This document shows, piece after piece, positions 26,715 through 37,659 of a stretch of 64,000 nt of DNA; position 1 is the stretch's first letter, and each line of letters opens with the position of its first letter. The stretch lies in assembly GCA_026413225.1 (NCBI GenBank), contig CM048552.1, forward strand, positions 200,521,553 to 200,585,552, written 5' to 3'. The notes below the pieces were generated by a model, which saw nothing but the letters and a program-made list of their open reading frames with translations, was not told the origin of the DNA and made no database searches. Position numbers and translations under genes: made by a program. The DNA is from Otis tarda. Lineage: Eukaryota > Chordata > Aves > Otidiformes > Otididae.

Positions 26715-27959
26715 GTAAGCTAGGCTGGTTCCAGCCTTATGAAGAAGATCTTCCTGTGAAAAGCAAGTAGTCTGTAAACTGTCATGATTCTTTAAAACAG
26801 TGGCATGTGAGTTCATTCATGTCTACCTGCCACCTCCGTATTAGACTTCAAAACACTTCTTGTACAGCTACAGGTATAAGGTTGAGGGCGGGATCTGTCA
26901 AACTGCGCCACAACAAGCCATTCATCCTGTAGGAGCTAGACAATGAGAATCTCCTCCTTCAGGGGAAATTGCTCAAAGTATATGTAAGCTAAACCCTCAA
27001 TGTGGGCCCTGGTTATGAGGCAGAATTCAAGTTTGTCTTGGTAACCTGCATATTCCCTGAGTTATAGTATAACTTTTTTTTTCAATATTCCTGCAATGTA
27101 CTGAAGGACAATACATTATTTTTAAGAATTCAAACAGTAATAGGTGACCCCCTCCTTCACTGCCCTTGGAATAAATATCTCATGTCTTCTGAAAAAAACT
27201 CATTTTATACTCTAAAGCATATCAGCGAACTCTGTGAGTAGTCTGAAAACTGTGTGCCCATAGTGTATTGGCAGAGGTGATGAAGTTGAGAATTATATTT
27301 GCAATTCTTCAAGTTAAAGATTCCTGAAGAATCACTAATCAAAAGAGTTTAATTTTACTCATAAATAAAGGCAATGATGTGACTCCAGAGAGATTAGTAA
27401 TATCTGTCTACCAATTGCATTTCAGTGGTTTTGAGAAAAAAAAAAACCGAGAAATATCTACAGAAGCATGTGTAAAGCATTTTTATAAAAGAGACAAACC
27501 CTTCCTCACTTGCCTTCTCTGTTTGATGGAACTAGAGAAAGACTATGAATCTACATTCATATATGAAAATTGTCTTTATCCTCAAATAGCAAAGGGAATA
27601 AAAATAAAAAATCATTATGCCGTGGTGTGCCTGCACTGTGTATCCTACACACAGTTCTATCCCCCAACAACTCAAAACAGCAAAGCAGTTGTGGAAAAAG
27701 CAGAGTGATGAAAGGTCAGGTAAGCATTTAATTCCTCAAAGACTACTTGGCTATATGCACATGGGCATGCCTTTCAGTGATTCGAGCTCAAAGTTTTTCA
27801 GTGTAAGGTCAAGAATCACATAAAGTCTTCCCAGAAATTCCTGTTTCTCTCTGAACAGCAAGGACTACATTTGGTCAAATCGTCCTTTCTCTTTTTATAC
27901 ATGGAACCATCAGTAGACACAGCATGAGTAGCAGCAGATCTTCCTGCTAAATAAGTGTT

Positions 27960-28005
27960 AAGGGTATTTTTTTTTTCTTTTCCCTTTTTTTTTTTTAAAT
28001 ACCCT
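27960..28005. repeat. 10-bp inverted repeat flanking pyrimidine-only loop
   Basis: The bases aagggtattt (27960-27969) and aaataccctt (27996-28005) are exact reverse complements. The 26 bases between them are only T and C. On the minus strand the loop would be purine-rich. The structure could form a hairpin. No function is evident. Confidence 0.7.
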
Positions 28006-30457
28006 TTTCATATATAGTCAGCATTTAGCTGCCTGCCAAGATCCTGATCCCAACTGCTGAACAAAGATTCTAGTCCTGAGTGTTTGGAATAGATTAACTA
28101 AAGCTTAGATATTAGTAAATTAAGATCTACAAGAGACAACCTTAACATCCCTGCTGTGGACATCATGCCAATACACATACACACACTCATGCACATATCT
28201 ATTCCCTTGGAAGATATCCTCAGCCTACACTGTGACCAAACAGTAGAAAATAAAGCTACTGTGCTTAAATCATAATCCTGCAATTAATGCAGCAGGGAGC
28301 AGTTCCAGCATCATCTGTCATCCATGCAGAGTAGAAAGTTTAAGAACATTTGCAGTAACTAAAATACTGGTTGAGCTCCTTTTATGATTCCATAGCGATT
28401 TCCTTTTAAAGGTTCACAAACAAGGTGAATAAATTAATTCCTCAGTTTTGGTGGGGTTTTTTGAATGACATAGTATTTAAGCTCTACTGTCATTAAATAT
28501 GAATATGACGAAAATCTGTGCAGCATATTCACCACTGTTTCTACAGAGCTGTCACTACCAGCTGATATACCTGATCTCAGAAGGTAAAACTGTTTCATGA
28601 GATAACATTTTCCCTTCAGCCCCATAAAGCCCCAGTAAGCATATTTCTGGATGCATTTGAAAGCAGCAGAACCAGCTGCGCACTTCCATATGTGAAAAGT
28701 CTGATCAGACCAGTCTCATTTTAAAATCAACAGAGTTGACAGAAAGATTTTTTTGCTACAACAAAGCGATTCACAGCTCCAGTACAGGTTGATGCCAAGT
28801 TTTTAAAAGGCTTTAATAAGCCAAGCCAGCCAGGAGTTAGAACATGATGTAGCTGTGTGGCATTGCTGCAGAGCCTGACATCCCCAATCAGCCATAAATT
28901 AATTTCCACAAAGGGTAGAGGAAGACATTCAGAAAGGAGTAATGTGCCCTGATACCGTCAATCTTAGCAGCATGGTACTGCAGTGACATTCTAACCATTA
29001 GCTATGAACCTATGTAATGGTTACAAATTAAGTAATAAGACAAAATTAAGAAAAGATAAATTTTGAAATGAGGAGCTGAAAATAAGTGAGGTCTGCAAGG
29101 CAGGAGCAATCTCAAAGACAACTGTGGGAAATCCGATTTCCAGGACTACATTGGACAAAGAGCTGGAGAGTATACAGAGATAGAAATCCTGCTGTGGGCA
29201 GGCATTTGGCCTGTAGTTTTGTAATTTATACAATATTGCTATTAGAGTGAGATCTTTCATCTTTTAGCAAAACATCTTTTTTTTTTTTTTTTTTTCTGGA
29301 AAATACCGGTTCATGTAAACCAAAACTTTTTATGTATAAATATATAACTTTTTAATGAAGCATTGGCTGAGAATTGTTTCTCATGTCTAGGGGAGAATCA
29401 CTGGTAAACATCTGAAATGGTCACCTTCTCAGCACAGGACATGGGGTCACTATTTGTCCACGATGAAGCCAGCCAGACCTCCACACAGAAATAAATGAGT
29501 GAGGCTAGAGAAAAAATACATGAAATGAAGGGCCTGCATCTGTAGTCTCCCAACTTAGGGGGACAGTCTCATCAGAAGGAGAAGTCTCAGCTTCTGAGCC
29601 TTTTCCCACTCACTTTTATGCTTTCTCGTAAAGGTGAGGTGTTAGACGTATTTGAACTGAGACACTTCTCACATTTCTACCTGTGTAAGATTCAGGTTAA
29701 GCATCTAGAAAAAATTCATACAAAATGCAGGCATGGTTGTACTTCAAGACTTGGGTTCAGACAGCCCTGAACTATAGGGAGAACAGCATATTAGTGCTTC
29801 AATCCTGCATAGGTCCTTCAAAAGCATTGCAGTCTCTGGTGGTCTGAAATAAATTGTTTAGTTTTATGGCTAGAAAGAGTCACTAATTAATTACGCTATT
29901 TATCCCTCATCAAATTAATCTGACCTGTTAAAGATGCAGAATCAATATAATCCATATAGTAAATTAGCTCTATTCTTTGCATTGTTACCCACATTTTCTA
30001 AAAGCAGAAGAGCAGCAGCCTGTTTTCTTTGAAAGCAAACAATGGAAACAGGTGTCACTTATAACACTGCAAGCTTAAACACCCCCCAGTGAATGTGGGT
30101 GTGCTTATGAAGTTCTAAAGATACAGATCTTCCAAGAAAGTATGGGACATTGTCAATGATCCTTTTCACAGACAAAGATATGCTCATTGCTTGCGTGGCG
30201 GCACCTGGTACCTTATAGAATGGGGTCCATCTGCTTGTGAGTGATGCCATACTGAGAGCTTGGGAAAATTTAGTTTCTTGCTTAAGCATGCAATACAGTA
30301 AAAGCCCCAGGGACAGCTGGGCTGCCAGTGATCTGCTTCAGGAGGACCAGGATCAGAAATACCCTGTGCCTAAGTCCGAACCCTCATCCAGCTAAAAGGT
30401 GGCTGGGAACAAGTACTCATCCTTTTTAAAGTCTTGTGGACATACACATTAGCTGAG

Positions 30458-30550
30458 ATCATAGAATCACAGAATCATAGAATGGTTTGGGTTGGAAGGA
30501 ACTTTTAAAGGTAATCTAGATCAGGTTGCTCAGAGCCCCGTCCAAATAAT
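30458..30550 (-). mobile_element. CR1 LINE, extreme 3' tip, minus strand
   Basis: It begins with the inverted terminal octamers (atcatagaatcacagaatca) and continues with the reverse-complement tail ggtttgggttggaaggaac and atcaggttgctcagagcccc. The match stops near 30550, so only about 90 bp of the 3' end were inserted or survive. Extreme 5' truncation is usual for CR1. Confidence 0.92.
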
Positions 30551-32216
30551 ATAGATCCCTACAGGGGCAATAAAGAGAGGGCACCAGATCTCAGGGGCTC
30601 ACTAAGGGGTGCCCCAGCCATCTAGTCTAGATTCAGACTTGGTGACCAGCCCTTTTGTGTGTATTGATGTTCCTTAAATATTGATTGCTCTGAGACCCTT
30701 AAAGCCAGAATGCCTTGCAATGACAATATCTGCAACAGAGCGAGGTGTCTGTGAGCACCTCCAGACAGAAATTCAGTCATTCGTCTTAGCAACTTGTCTT
30801 TTATAAACAGGAAAGAGTAAAGTCAGACCACTACCTTAGAATAGACAACAAACCCTAAACCTGTTAGTTTAGCTAAATATCCCCCTAATGGAGATGGTTA
30901 TCCAGCTTTCTTGAATTATACTTCTCTTCCTTAGATTTCTTCAAGATCTTATGTAGCTCCTATTTATAAGACTCCATCCACTTTAAGTTCATAGGCCTGA
31001 ACTTCTTTCATGGCCTACAAGAACTTAAGAAGTCCTTTGGATAATGTATTGTGATAGATGCCCTTTGATTGTGTATTTTATGGAACCAAATAGATGTTTC
31101 CCCTTTGTCCATCTTTAGTGTTACAAAGATATGAATATTCATTATCCTAAACTGCAGCTACTAGTCTAAATAATTTATGCATACATAAAGAGGTTTTTCA
31201 TAACAAAAATAGCTTTAATAGTGCAACTTCGTTATGTACAGACTATTTGCAGCTCTGAGACCACAGGGTCAATACATATTTAGATTTTTTTATGAGCATC
31301 TTGCCAACCAGTGCAGAAAGTTAATGTTTTTGCTGTCTTATCTCTTCTGTTTTTTTTTTTTAAAAAAAAAAAAAAGATAAAAAGGAGTATTATTTATTTC
31401 AATGAGCTTCTCAAAGAGAACTGATTTTTTTCTTTAATGCTGCTGAGGAGGAACTCAAGAAAAAACAGAGAAAGAAAAATTTCCCTGCTTTAGCATATGC
31501 TTTTAAAATGTGTGTTACTCTTTAGCATGTTCCACATGTGATGAAAGTTAATTCTGTCACTGATTTTTTTTCTACACAGTTGCTCCTTTACAAAATTTTA
31601 GTCACAAAAAAAAAAAAGAAGATACAAATGAAAGCTTTATTGAATTAGGCAAGTAAAATAAAGTCTGATCCATCCTCAGCCGGACGGTACTCATCTGTGT
31701 CTGTGTCATGTTTTTTTCATGGCTCTTATCAAAAGGTAGAGAATAGCTACTGCCAGCACACTTGAGTAGGAGCACAGGAAAATTCTTCCTTCTTCTCTGT
31801 TGTCTATAGATCACAGGTACATAGAAAAATCACAGGAGCACATTTTCAGCATATTAATTAGAAGAGCTTGTTTGCACTATAAGGTATAACAGTATATGCA
31901 CAGTGATAGTAGATTTAACTTTTAACTAACACACACAAAGTTTAGCATTTGCTTAATTATTCTCTGCACAAGCCTCAATAGAGCAACACACATCTTTTTG
32001 TCCTCTACAGATGTTAGAGCAATGCTGTTGGTCCAATACAGTACACAGACACTGCCAGGCACACACGATGGGCTTGACTCCATTGTCATGCACGGGTAAC
32101 TGAAACACACGCAGAGTACCTGAGACATCTGCAAAGAGCTAGCGGATCTGACACAGGACCAGCAGGATCCATGGCTTTCTTCAGTGGCAGCTAGACACCA
32201 GCCTTCTGAAACAGAC
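30551..32216. other. Noncoding stretch between CR1 pieces
   Basis: No recognisable gene. At 31350-31375 a run of 12 T is followed directly by 14 A, a self-complementary tract. A 108-codon frame at 31922-32248 (minus) partly runs into the neighbouring CR1 and resembles no known protein. Confidence 0.55.
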
Positions 32217-32522
32217 TCATAGAATGGTCTGGGACCTTTAAAGGTCATCTAGTCCAAGCCCCCAGCAAGAAGCAGGGACATCTCCAAACAGATCAGGTTG
32301 CTCAGAGCCTCATCCAGCCTGGCCTTGAATGTTTCCAGGGAAGGGGCATCCACCACCTGTTCCAGTGCTTCACCACTCTCATAATAAAAAATTTCTTCCT
32401 TATATCTAGTCTAAATCTACCACCTTCTAGTTTAAAACCATTACTCCTTGTTCTATCACAACCAGCCCTGCTAAAAAATTTCTCCCCATCTTTCTTACAA
32501 GCCCCCTTTAAATACTGAAAGG
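32217..32522 (-). mobile_element. CR1 LINE 3' part, interrupted by an LTR
   Basis: The sequence is the reverse complement of a CR1 3' end: inverted octamer remnant tcatagaatgg, then aggtcatctagtccaagccc, the HWNRLP-region equivalent around 32330-32380 and the following ORF2 block up to tttaaatactgaaagg. It stops exactly where the LTR begins. The next expected CR1 bases (aaggctgc) reappear at 33673-33680 after the LTR, which marks this CR1 as the older, disrupted host element. It is close in sequence to the 10836-11398 copy. Confidence 0.93.
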
Positions 32523-32689
32523 AGTGTTGGTTTTATTTAGTGAGGGGGGGCCTAAGGTGGTAGCTTCTGTAAGAAGCTGCTAGAAGTTGCTCCCCTTTGT
32601 TCAGTGGACTCGGCCAGGCCTAGGGCAGACCCGCTGCTGGGGGCCGAGCCAATTGGTAGCAGAATGTTCCCTGAAAACGCCTCTGCCAT

Positions 32690-32702
32690 AACGTATTTAA
32701 GA
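32690..32702 (+). promoter_or_regulatory. TATA-like box of the LTR promoter
   Basis: The bases cgtatttaag sit about 170 bp into the LTR, the position expected for the end of U3. One base differs from a standard TATAA core, so activity may be weak or lost. Confidence 0.5.
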
Positions 32703-33008
32703 AGGGGAAAAATAAAAAAAAAAAAAGAAGAAGATGTGAAGATGCTGAGCAGAGGCAGAGAGAAGGAGGCACGAGCCTTGTGGGCCTTGCAGGCCTCACT
32801 CTCTGGCCTCTCGCCAGGCAGCCGATTGGGCTCGAGTCGGCCCGGCCTGGCTGCAAGAAGTGGAGAGGAGATGAGCTGGATGATGTGAAGAGAACCTGAG
32901 AGGCGTCTGCCTGCCTGTTGTGAAGAATTTCTTGTGAGAGCAATGGCTGCAGACGCCAAGGTCAGTGAAGGAAGAGGGGGAGGAGTAATGCAGCTCCTGG
33001 CCAAAATT

Positions 33009-33275
33009 CCTCTGCAGCCTGTGGTGATGACCATGGTGGAGCAGGCTGTGCCCCTGCAGCCCGTGGAGGTCCACGGAGGAGCAGAGATCCACCTGCAGCC
33101 TGGGGAGGACCCCACGCCGGAGCAGGCAGATGCCTGAAGGCGGCTGTGGCCTGTGGAGGGCCCGCTGGGGCAGCCGTTCCAGAGGGACTGCACCCCGTGG
33201 AAAAACAACCCATGCTGGAGCAGTTTCATGAAGGACTATGGCCCATGGGAGGGACCCCACGATGGGGCAGGGGAG
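33009..33275 (+). repeat. Degenerate tandem repeat of about 40 bp inside the LTR
   Basis: The core ctgcagcc recurs at 33012, 33054 and 33093 (spacings 42 and 39), each followed by gtggagg- or ggggagg-like bases and a ggagcag block. More diverged units (ccgtggaaaa, cccatgggaggga) continue to about 33275. The repeats are part of the element family rather than a later expansion, as far as I can judge. Confidence 0.7.
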
Positions 33276-33482
33276 GAATGTGAGGAGTTCTTCCTCCAAG
33301 GAGGAAGAAGTGACGTAAAGCAACAAATGATGAACTGACCGTAAGCCCCATTCCCTCTTTCTGCCGTGCTGCTCAGGGGTGAAGGAGGTAGAGATAATTG
33401 AACATAAAGTTAAGCCCAGGAAGAGGGAAGAGTGTGGGAAAGTTACTTTGTTCTCTTCTTCATTATCTTGCTTTGGTTTTAA

Positions 33483-33494
33483 TAATAAATAAAT
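33483..33494 (+). terminator. Overlapping AATAAA polyadenylation signals of the LTR
   Basis: The run aataataaataaatag contains two overlapping AATAAA hexamers about 180 bp before the LTR end. With the TATA-like box near 32693 this implies an unusually long R region of roughly 0.75 kb, if both signals are the real ones. Confidence 0.55.
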
Positions 33495-33680
33495 AGTTTT
33501 CCCCAAGTCGAGTCTGTTTTGCCCATGACGGTAACTTTAAGGATTTCTCCCTGTCCTTATCTCAAAGCCTTTTCTCTTATATTATCTCTCCCTGTTTCCT
33601 TGGAGGGTGAGGGGAGTGAGAAAGAGACTGTGTAGCTTGGTCCTGAGTGGGGCTAGACTATGACAACAACAAAAGGCTGC

Positions 33681-36600
33681 AACAAAATGAAATGGCACTG
33701 AAATGATTGGACAGAGCCAAAGAGGGACAGGGATGGGAATCAGTTTGGGAGGACATCATGTTAGGGATTACATGTAGGTGCCCATATATCAGATATGTGT
33801 CTCCTTTACTTCATGTGTCCCACCTGCCTACCATCTACAGATATCTTGGTTGTCCTTTGGTATCTCAGACGGCAGTAAGCATCTATGCTTAGAAAGATCT
33901 TTGCTGATTACAAGGACAGCTTAGATACCTATTTGCGAGCTCACATGTGGACACCTAAAGATAGGTGTCTCTGACCAAACCATGAATCCCTTATGTCCAG
34001 AAACCAGCTAGGCTTGCATGACAAATATTCTGTGGATTTTGAAAATCCTACTTTTTATTATACATGGATCATATAATGTATGCAAAGTCTGGATTTCTAA
34101 ATCCTTCTCTAGGATACAAATCAGAAGAATGATTTGCAATGTCAGTGAGCATGGAGTGAAGGCTTACTAGCAAAAATAATCATGGGATCTCTCCTAAAAA
34201 GCATATAACATGTTTCATTAGAGGAAAGGCATTGCTAAGACTGAAAAGAGACTGCAGAGGATTACCAACATTATTTAGGGCTTTCAGCCTCTGAGTCATG
34301 AGGCAAGATTAGTGGCACAAAAAGAACAGAGATTTCACAGAACTCCATTCCATCTGCGAAACATCATAACAGAGTCATGTTGAGAAACTCTTTGATACTG
34401 TAACTAATTCAAAAACATGATGCCTTGATGTTGGCTTACACTTGGGAAAGTGATTTTAAGTAGAAGTTCTGCAAATCTTCATGTACCACAGTTTATTCAG
34501 TCAGGAAGGAGTTGGACTGTTTCAGTGAGGGAGGAATAAGTTCAAGAAAAAAATGCCCTCTGTCTCTCCTTGAAATCTATTGATTTGGGGCTCCATAAAC
34601 CTAGGCTGGAGAGGTGGCAGCTTTACAGGTATAAGGGTTTTTTTTTTTTCCTGAAGTAGAAGAAAGGTTTGGTTCAGTTCAGGAAGATTCCCCTACCAAT
34701 AAATTGCCTTGCCAGTATTTTTTTTCCTTTCCCTCCTGTAGACAGCATTTCCACAACAGTGGTGGGAGAAGACACTTGATTATTTTCTCTTGCCTGTTCT
34801 AACTCTGTGGGAATCCTGTACATAGGAGCAAATCTGAAGGTAGGAAAAGACATAGATATAAGGAAGAACAAGAAGTGGAAAAATCCAGAGTAAAAGGAGG
34901 CACAGTACACAAAGAAATTAAGGTTTTTTTTTCTATTCTTCATAATACTATTTCTTTCTTTCCACACTGAAGAGTGGTGTCACAGAATGGCAGAGCTGGG
35001 GGTTGGGAAATGTGCTGGAAGAACTAAAACATCAAGTGGTATCTTCTCCTACTGTCGCTGTAAGTGCCCAGCGAAGAAAGCATCAAGCCACATAACATCA
35101 CAGGGAAAATGAATAAGCAGTAAAAGACAGGATTGCCAGAACCAGGTCAGCTTTGTGTGATAATTTTTATCATTTTTATTTTTTCAAATTCTCACTTAAG
35201 CTGGCTGAGCTTTCACAGGCTTTCTGCCAAAATCACCTTCAGTACTACTACTATTGCATCGCCTTTTACCTGCTTTTCTAATGAAGGAGACTGGAAACTA
35301 AGGCAAGAAATCCATCAAATACTTGCACAAGGGAGAAACTTTATAAATTTACTATGTCCTATGGGACACAAAAGTATTTTTATGAGTTGCTGGAATTGGA
35401 GGGCAACTTCAACATAAAAGAGCAAAATAATAGAGAGTCAAGGGGATGAAAAAGCTGTTAGATATAGTTTGGGAGAATGGGAAACACATCTGTGTGTAGT
35501 TTTTTCTTTTCTTTTCTTTTCTTTTTTCTTTTTTTTAAGTTCCGTTCAAGGATGCAGAGAGAAAGGGGAAACAGGCTCAGGAACAAAATCAAATAGCATA
35601 GATGAGGGTTTTGACAAATGGACAACTGGCCTCTTGTTCCTTAAAACAGAATTACTTCTGGAGGGTATAAGGGAAAATGTGTAAGAACCCAGCAAAGCTG
35701 CTTAGCACGCTGACTTCTTTCCTTCTCCCTTCAAGAGCTGAAGTCCTCTAGTAAAAGCCTTGGCTTGTGGGGTTTTGGTGTCATACCTCATCAGCTGTAG
35801 CCATCATTCCACGTACCCCTGAGCCATTTGCACAGCATAATTTCACTTTTGGCACAAATGTCTATCCATAATGGGGGGATCAAGGTTACAACATTCTCAA
35901 ACCAAAACCCATGGGCATGAATCTGAGTATAAAGCATTGCCCTAAGTGCTATGGATGCAGCAAAAAAAAAAAGATTCTGCCAGGACACAAATCTTTGAAA
36001 ACTTTTGTTTTAATGAAGCACATTTTTTAAAGCTTGACTTAAGGAAAGAAATTGCCAAGTTTTTTTCTAGCTGAAAACATTTATAGATCAGAAGTAATTT
36101 TGAGGGCATTACTGAACGTGCAGATTTATATTGCAAGATGAATTTATGCAGATTTCAGACATTAACAATAAAATTGCATAATTAAGAGACTTGGAACAGA
36201 CTCTATGGATTAACACATTTTCATATCATTCTATGACACACTACATAAATGTATAAAATTATTAAATCAAAGCAAGCTGTGATGGAAATAATTTCAAACT
36301 ACAAATACACCTTTGACCGAATGTTGTTCAAAAGAGGTAGTGGGTGGCTCTTGGGTCCCCAGATCTGAAGTATATTAGAATTAATGAGACTCCTATACTA
36401 TTTACAGTGCTCTAATGGCTCTGATAGTGTGAGACCTACTGAATGCATTAAAACAATTAAAGAGCTGTCTCATTTGTCTTTGCCTATAAAGTAATAATGG
36501 ATTTCTTGAGAAAAGTTAGGATTATAAATACTTGTGAGTTCTGTGAGGAAAAACACTTCAAGACAAATCTGTTTTAAAATGAGGAAATGGTTTCTGGTTA

Positions 36601-37311
36601 CTGTTGAATGCCATGAATTTTCTAGAATCCAACTCATCGTTTAAACCTCTACTGTTCAGAGTTTTGTAGTACTCAAAATTTAACCTATATTCTCTCTACA
36701 GACTGAGAAAGTTGTTGGATATGATGTCCATTTCAAGTAGTCAATGAGTAAAGAAGCTCCCTCTCCCATTACAGCTTTCTCTGATGGGCTGTCAAAACCT
36801 TTCAACATTTTATTGACTGAGACTCAACAGAAGAGGTGCCATTCATCTCAGAAAACAAGGATTTTATAGCATAATGGTGTTAGAAAAAAAATGAAAACTG
36901 GACACTCATCCCCAGTTCAAGACTGCTGGACTTTTTATTCAGAAAAATCAAGATGGAGAGCTGCGTGACAATAATGCAGAAGGTTTAAGGAGCTTGCTTA
37001 CATCCCATAATGATCAAGAAACTTACTCTGACCTCTCGGTTAGGTCTTTGCACTGAAAATATCTCCATTTCTAAGTAGGTCAGGATCACTTGCAGAATTG
37101 AGTCTATACTCAAGAATTTCTCCAAAAGAAATGTTTCAGTAGCAATTCAGGCATAAGAAAGTCCCATCATAATCCAATCTCTTACTCCAGCACTTCAGTT
37201 CACTGTCTCACCATCTGTGCTGGCAAGGGTTTATCTTTTGACCTACACTGTGGAGCAGACCAAAGCACATAGCCAATGGGAAATACAAAAATTTTAATAA
37301 AAGAAAAAAAA
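33681..37311. other. Noncoding stretch, no recognisable gene
   Basis: No recognised coding sequence. It holds a pyrimidine run with repeated ctttt (about 35500-35537), several T and A runs, and a segment at about 34235-34330 that faintly resembles an ancient CR1-type LINE (gaggcaagatta-type block) but too weakly to call. Confidence 0.55.
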
Positions 37312-37445
37312 GAGAAGGGAAGGGAAGGTGCAGGAAGGGAAGGTGCAGGAAGGTGTGGGAAGGGAAGGTGCGGGAAGGTGTGGGAAGGGAAGGTGCGGGA
37401 AGGTGCGGGAAGGTGCGGGAAGGTGCGGGAAGGTGCGGGAAGGAA
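37312..37445 (+). repeat. Minisatellite, 10-bp ggtgcgggaa-type units
   Basis: Units such as ggtgcgggaa, ggtgcaggaa and ggtgtgggaa alternate with gggaa spacers at the left and become uniform (five ggtgcgggaa-like units in a row) to the right, before passing into pure gggaa. The gradient suggests that the 10-bp unit arose from the pentamer with a gtgc variant. Confidence 0.9.
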
Positions 37446-37535
37446 GGGAAGGGAAGGGAAGGGAAGGGAAGGGAAGGGAAGGGAAGGGAAGGGAAGGGAA
37501 GGGAAGGGAAGGGAAGGGAAGGGAAGGGAAGGGAA
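37446..37535 (+). repeat. Microsatellite (GGGAA) x 18
   Basis: Eighteen uninterrupted pentamers. All bases on this strand are purines. The minus-strand translation gives artificial Phe/Pro/Leu/Ser runs, so the overlapping frames of 126 to 191 codons are not genes. Confidence 0.98.
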
Positions 37536-37563
37536 AATGAAAAAAAGGGAAAATGAAAGGGAA

Positions 37564-37659
37564 GGAAAAGGAAAAGGAAAAGGAAAAGGAAAAGGAAAAG
37601 GAAAAGGAAAAGGAAAAGGAAAAGGAAAAGGAAAAGGAAAAGGAAAAGGAAAAGGAAAA
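37564..37659 (+). repeat. Microsatellite (GGAAAA) x 16
   Basis: Sixteen exact hexamers follow a short impure purine bridge (37536-37563). The unit differs from the neighbouring pentamer but shares GGAA and keeps the purine strand bias. The plus-strand translation is the artificial Lys/Gly run seen in overlapping frames. Confidence 0.98.

Larger units (their letters stand above)
25511..30457. other. Noncoding stretch; one exon-like segment and one hairpin
   Basis: No recognised protein. It contains the exon-like segment at 26558-26714, an inverted repeat around a pyrimidine tract (27960-28005) and a T-run of about 20 bases near 29277-29296. The unrecognised 109-codon frame at 27379-27708 looks like chance. 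Confidence 0.55.
32523..33671 (+). mobile_element. Endogenous retrovirus solo LTR, about 1.15 kb
   Basis: This is a long terminal repeat of an endogenous retrovirus type known to me from bird genomes. The recognisable block is ccccaagtcgagtctgtttt followed by gcccatgacggtaa near 33502-33533. It starts at or just before TGTTGG and ends CAACA, inverted ends as expected. A TATA-like cgtatttaag lies at about 32693, and overlapping AATAAA signals lie at about 33483-33494, which sets the strand. It is flanked by the direct repeat aaagg (32518-32522 and 33672-33676), a plausible 5-bp target-site duplication, although two extra bases (ag) precede the TG. No gag, pol or env flanks it, so I read it as a solo LTR left by recombination. 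It is much more GC-rich than the window. Its overlapping long open frames (32552-33506) are by-products of this composition. Confidence 0.85.

Noticed and set aside
27379..27708. 109-codon plus-strand frame
   Set aside because: Unrecognised peptide, broken by Lys runs from an A-tract, no supporting splice or promoter signals.
32552..33506. Open frames of 225 and 236 codons on the minus strand
   Set aside because: They lie mostly inside the GC-rich LTR and run antisense to it; stop-poor composition and the internal tandem repeats explain them, and no retroviral protein is recognisable.
34235..34330. Faint similarity to an ancient LINE (gaggcaagattag block)
   Set aside because: The match is short and loose and there is no extended layout or 3' tail; it would need an aligned search with an ancient-repeat library.
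34981..35020. cacagaatggcagagctggg resembling a CR1 tip
   Set aside because: Only about a dozen bases fit and the following tail does not.
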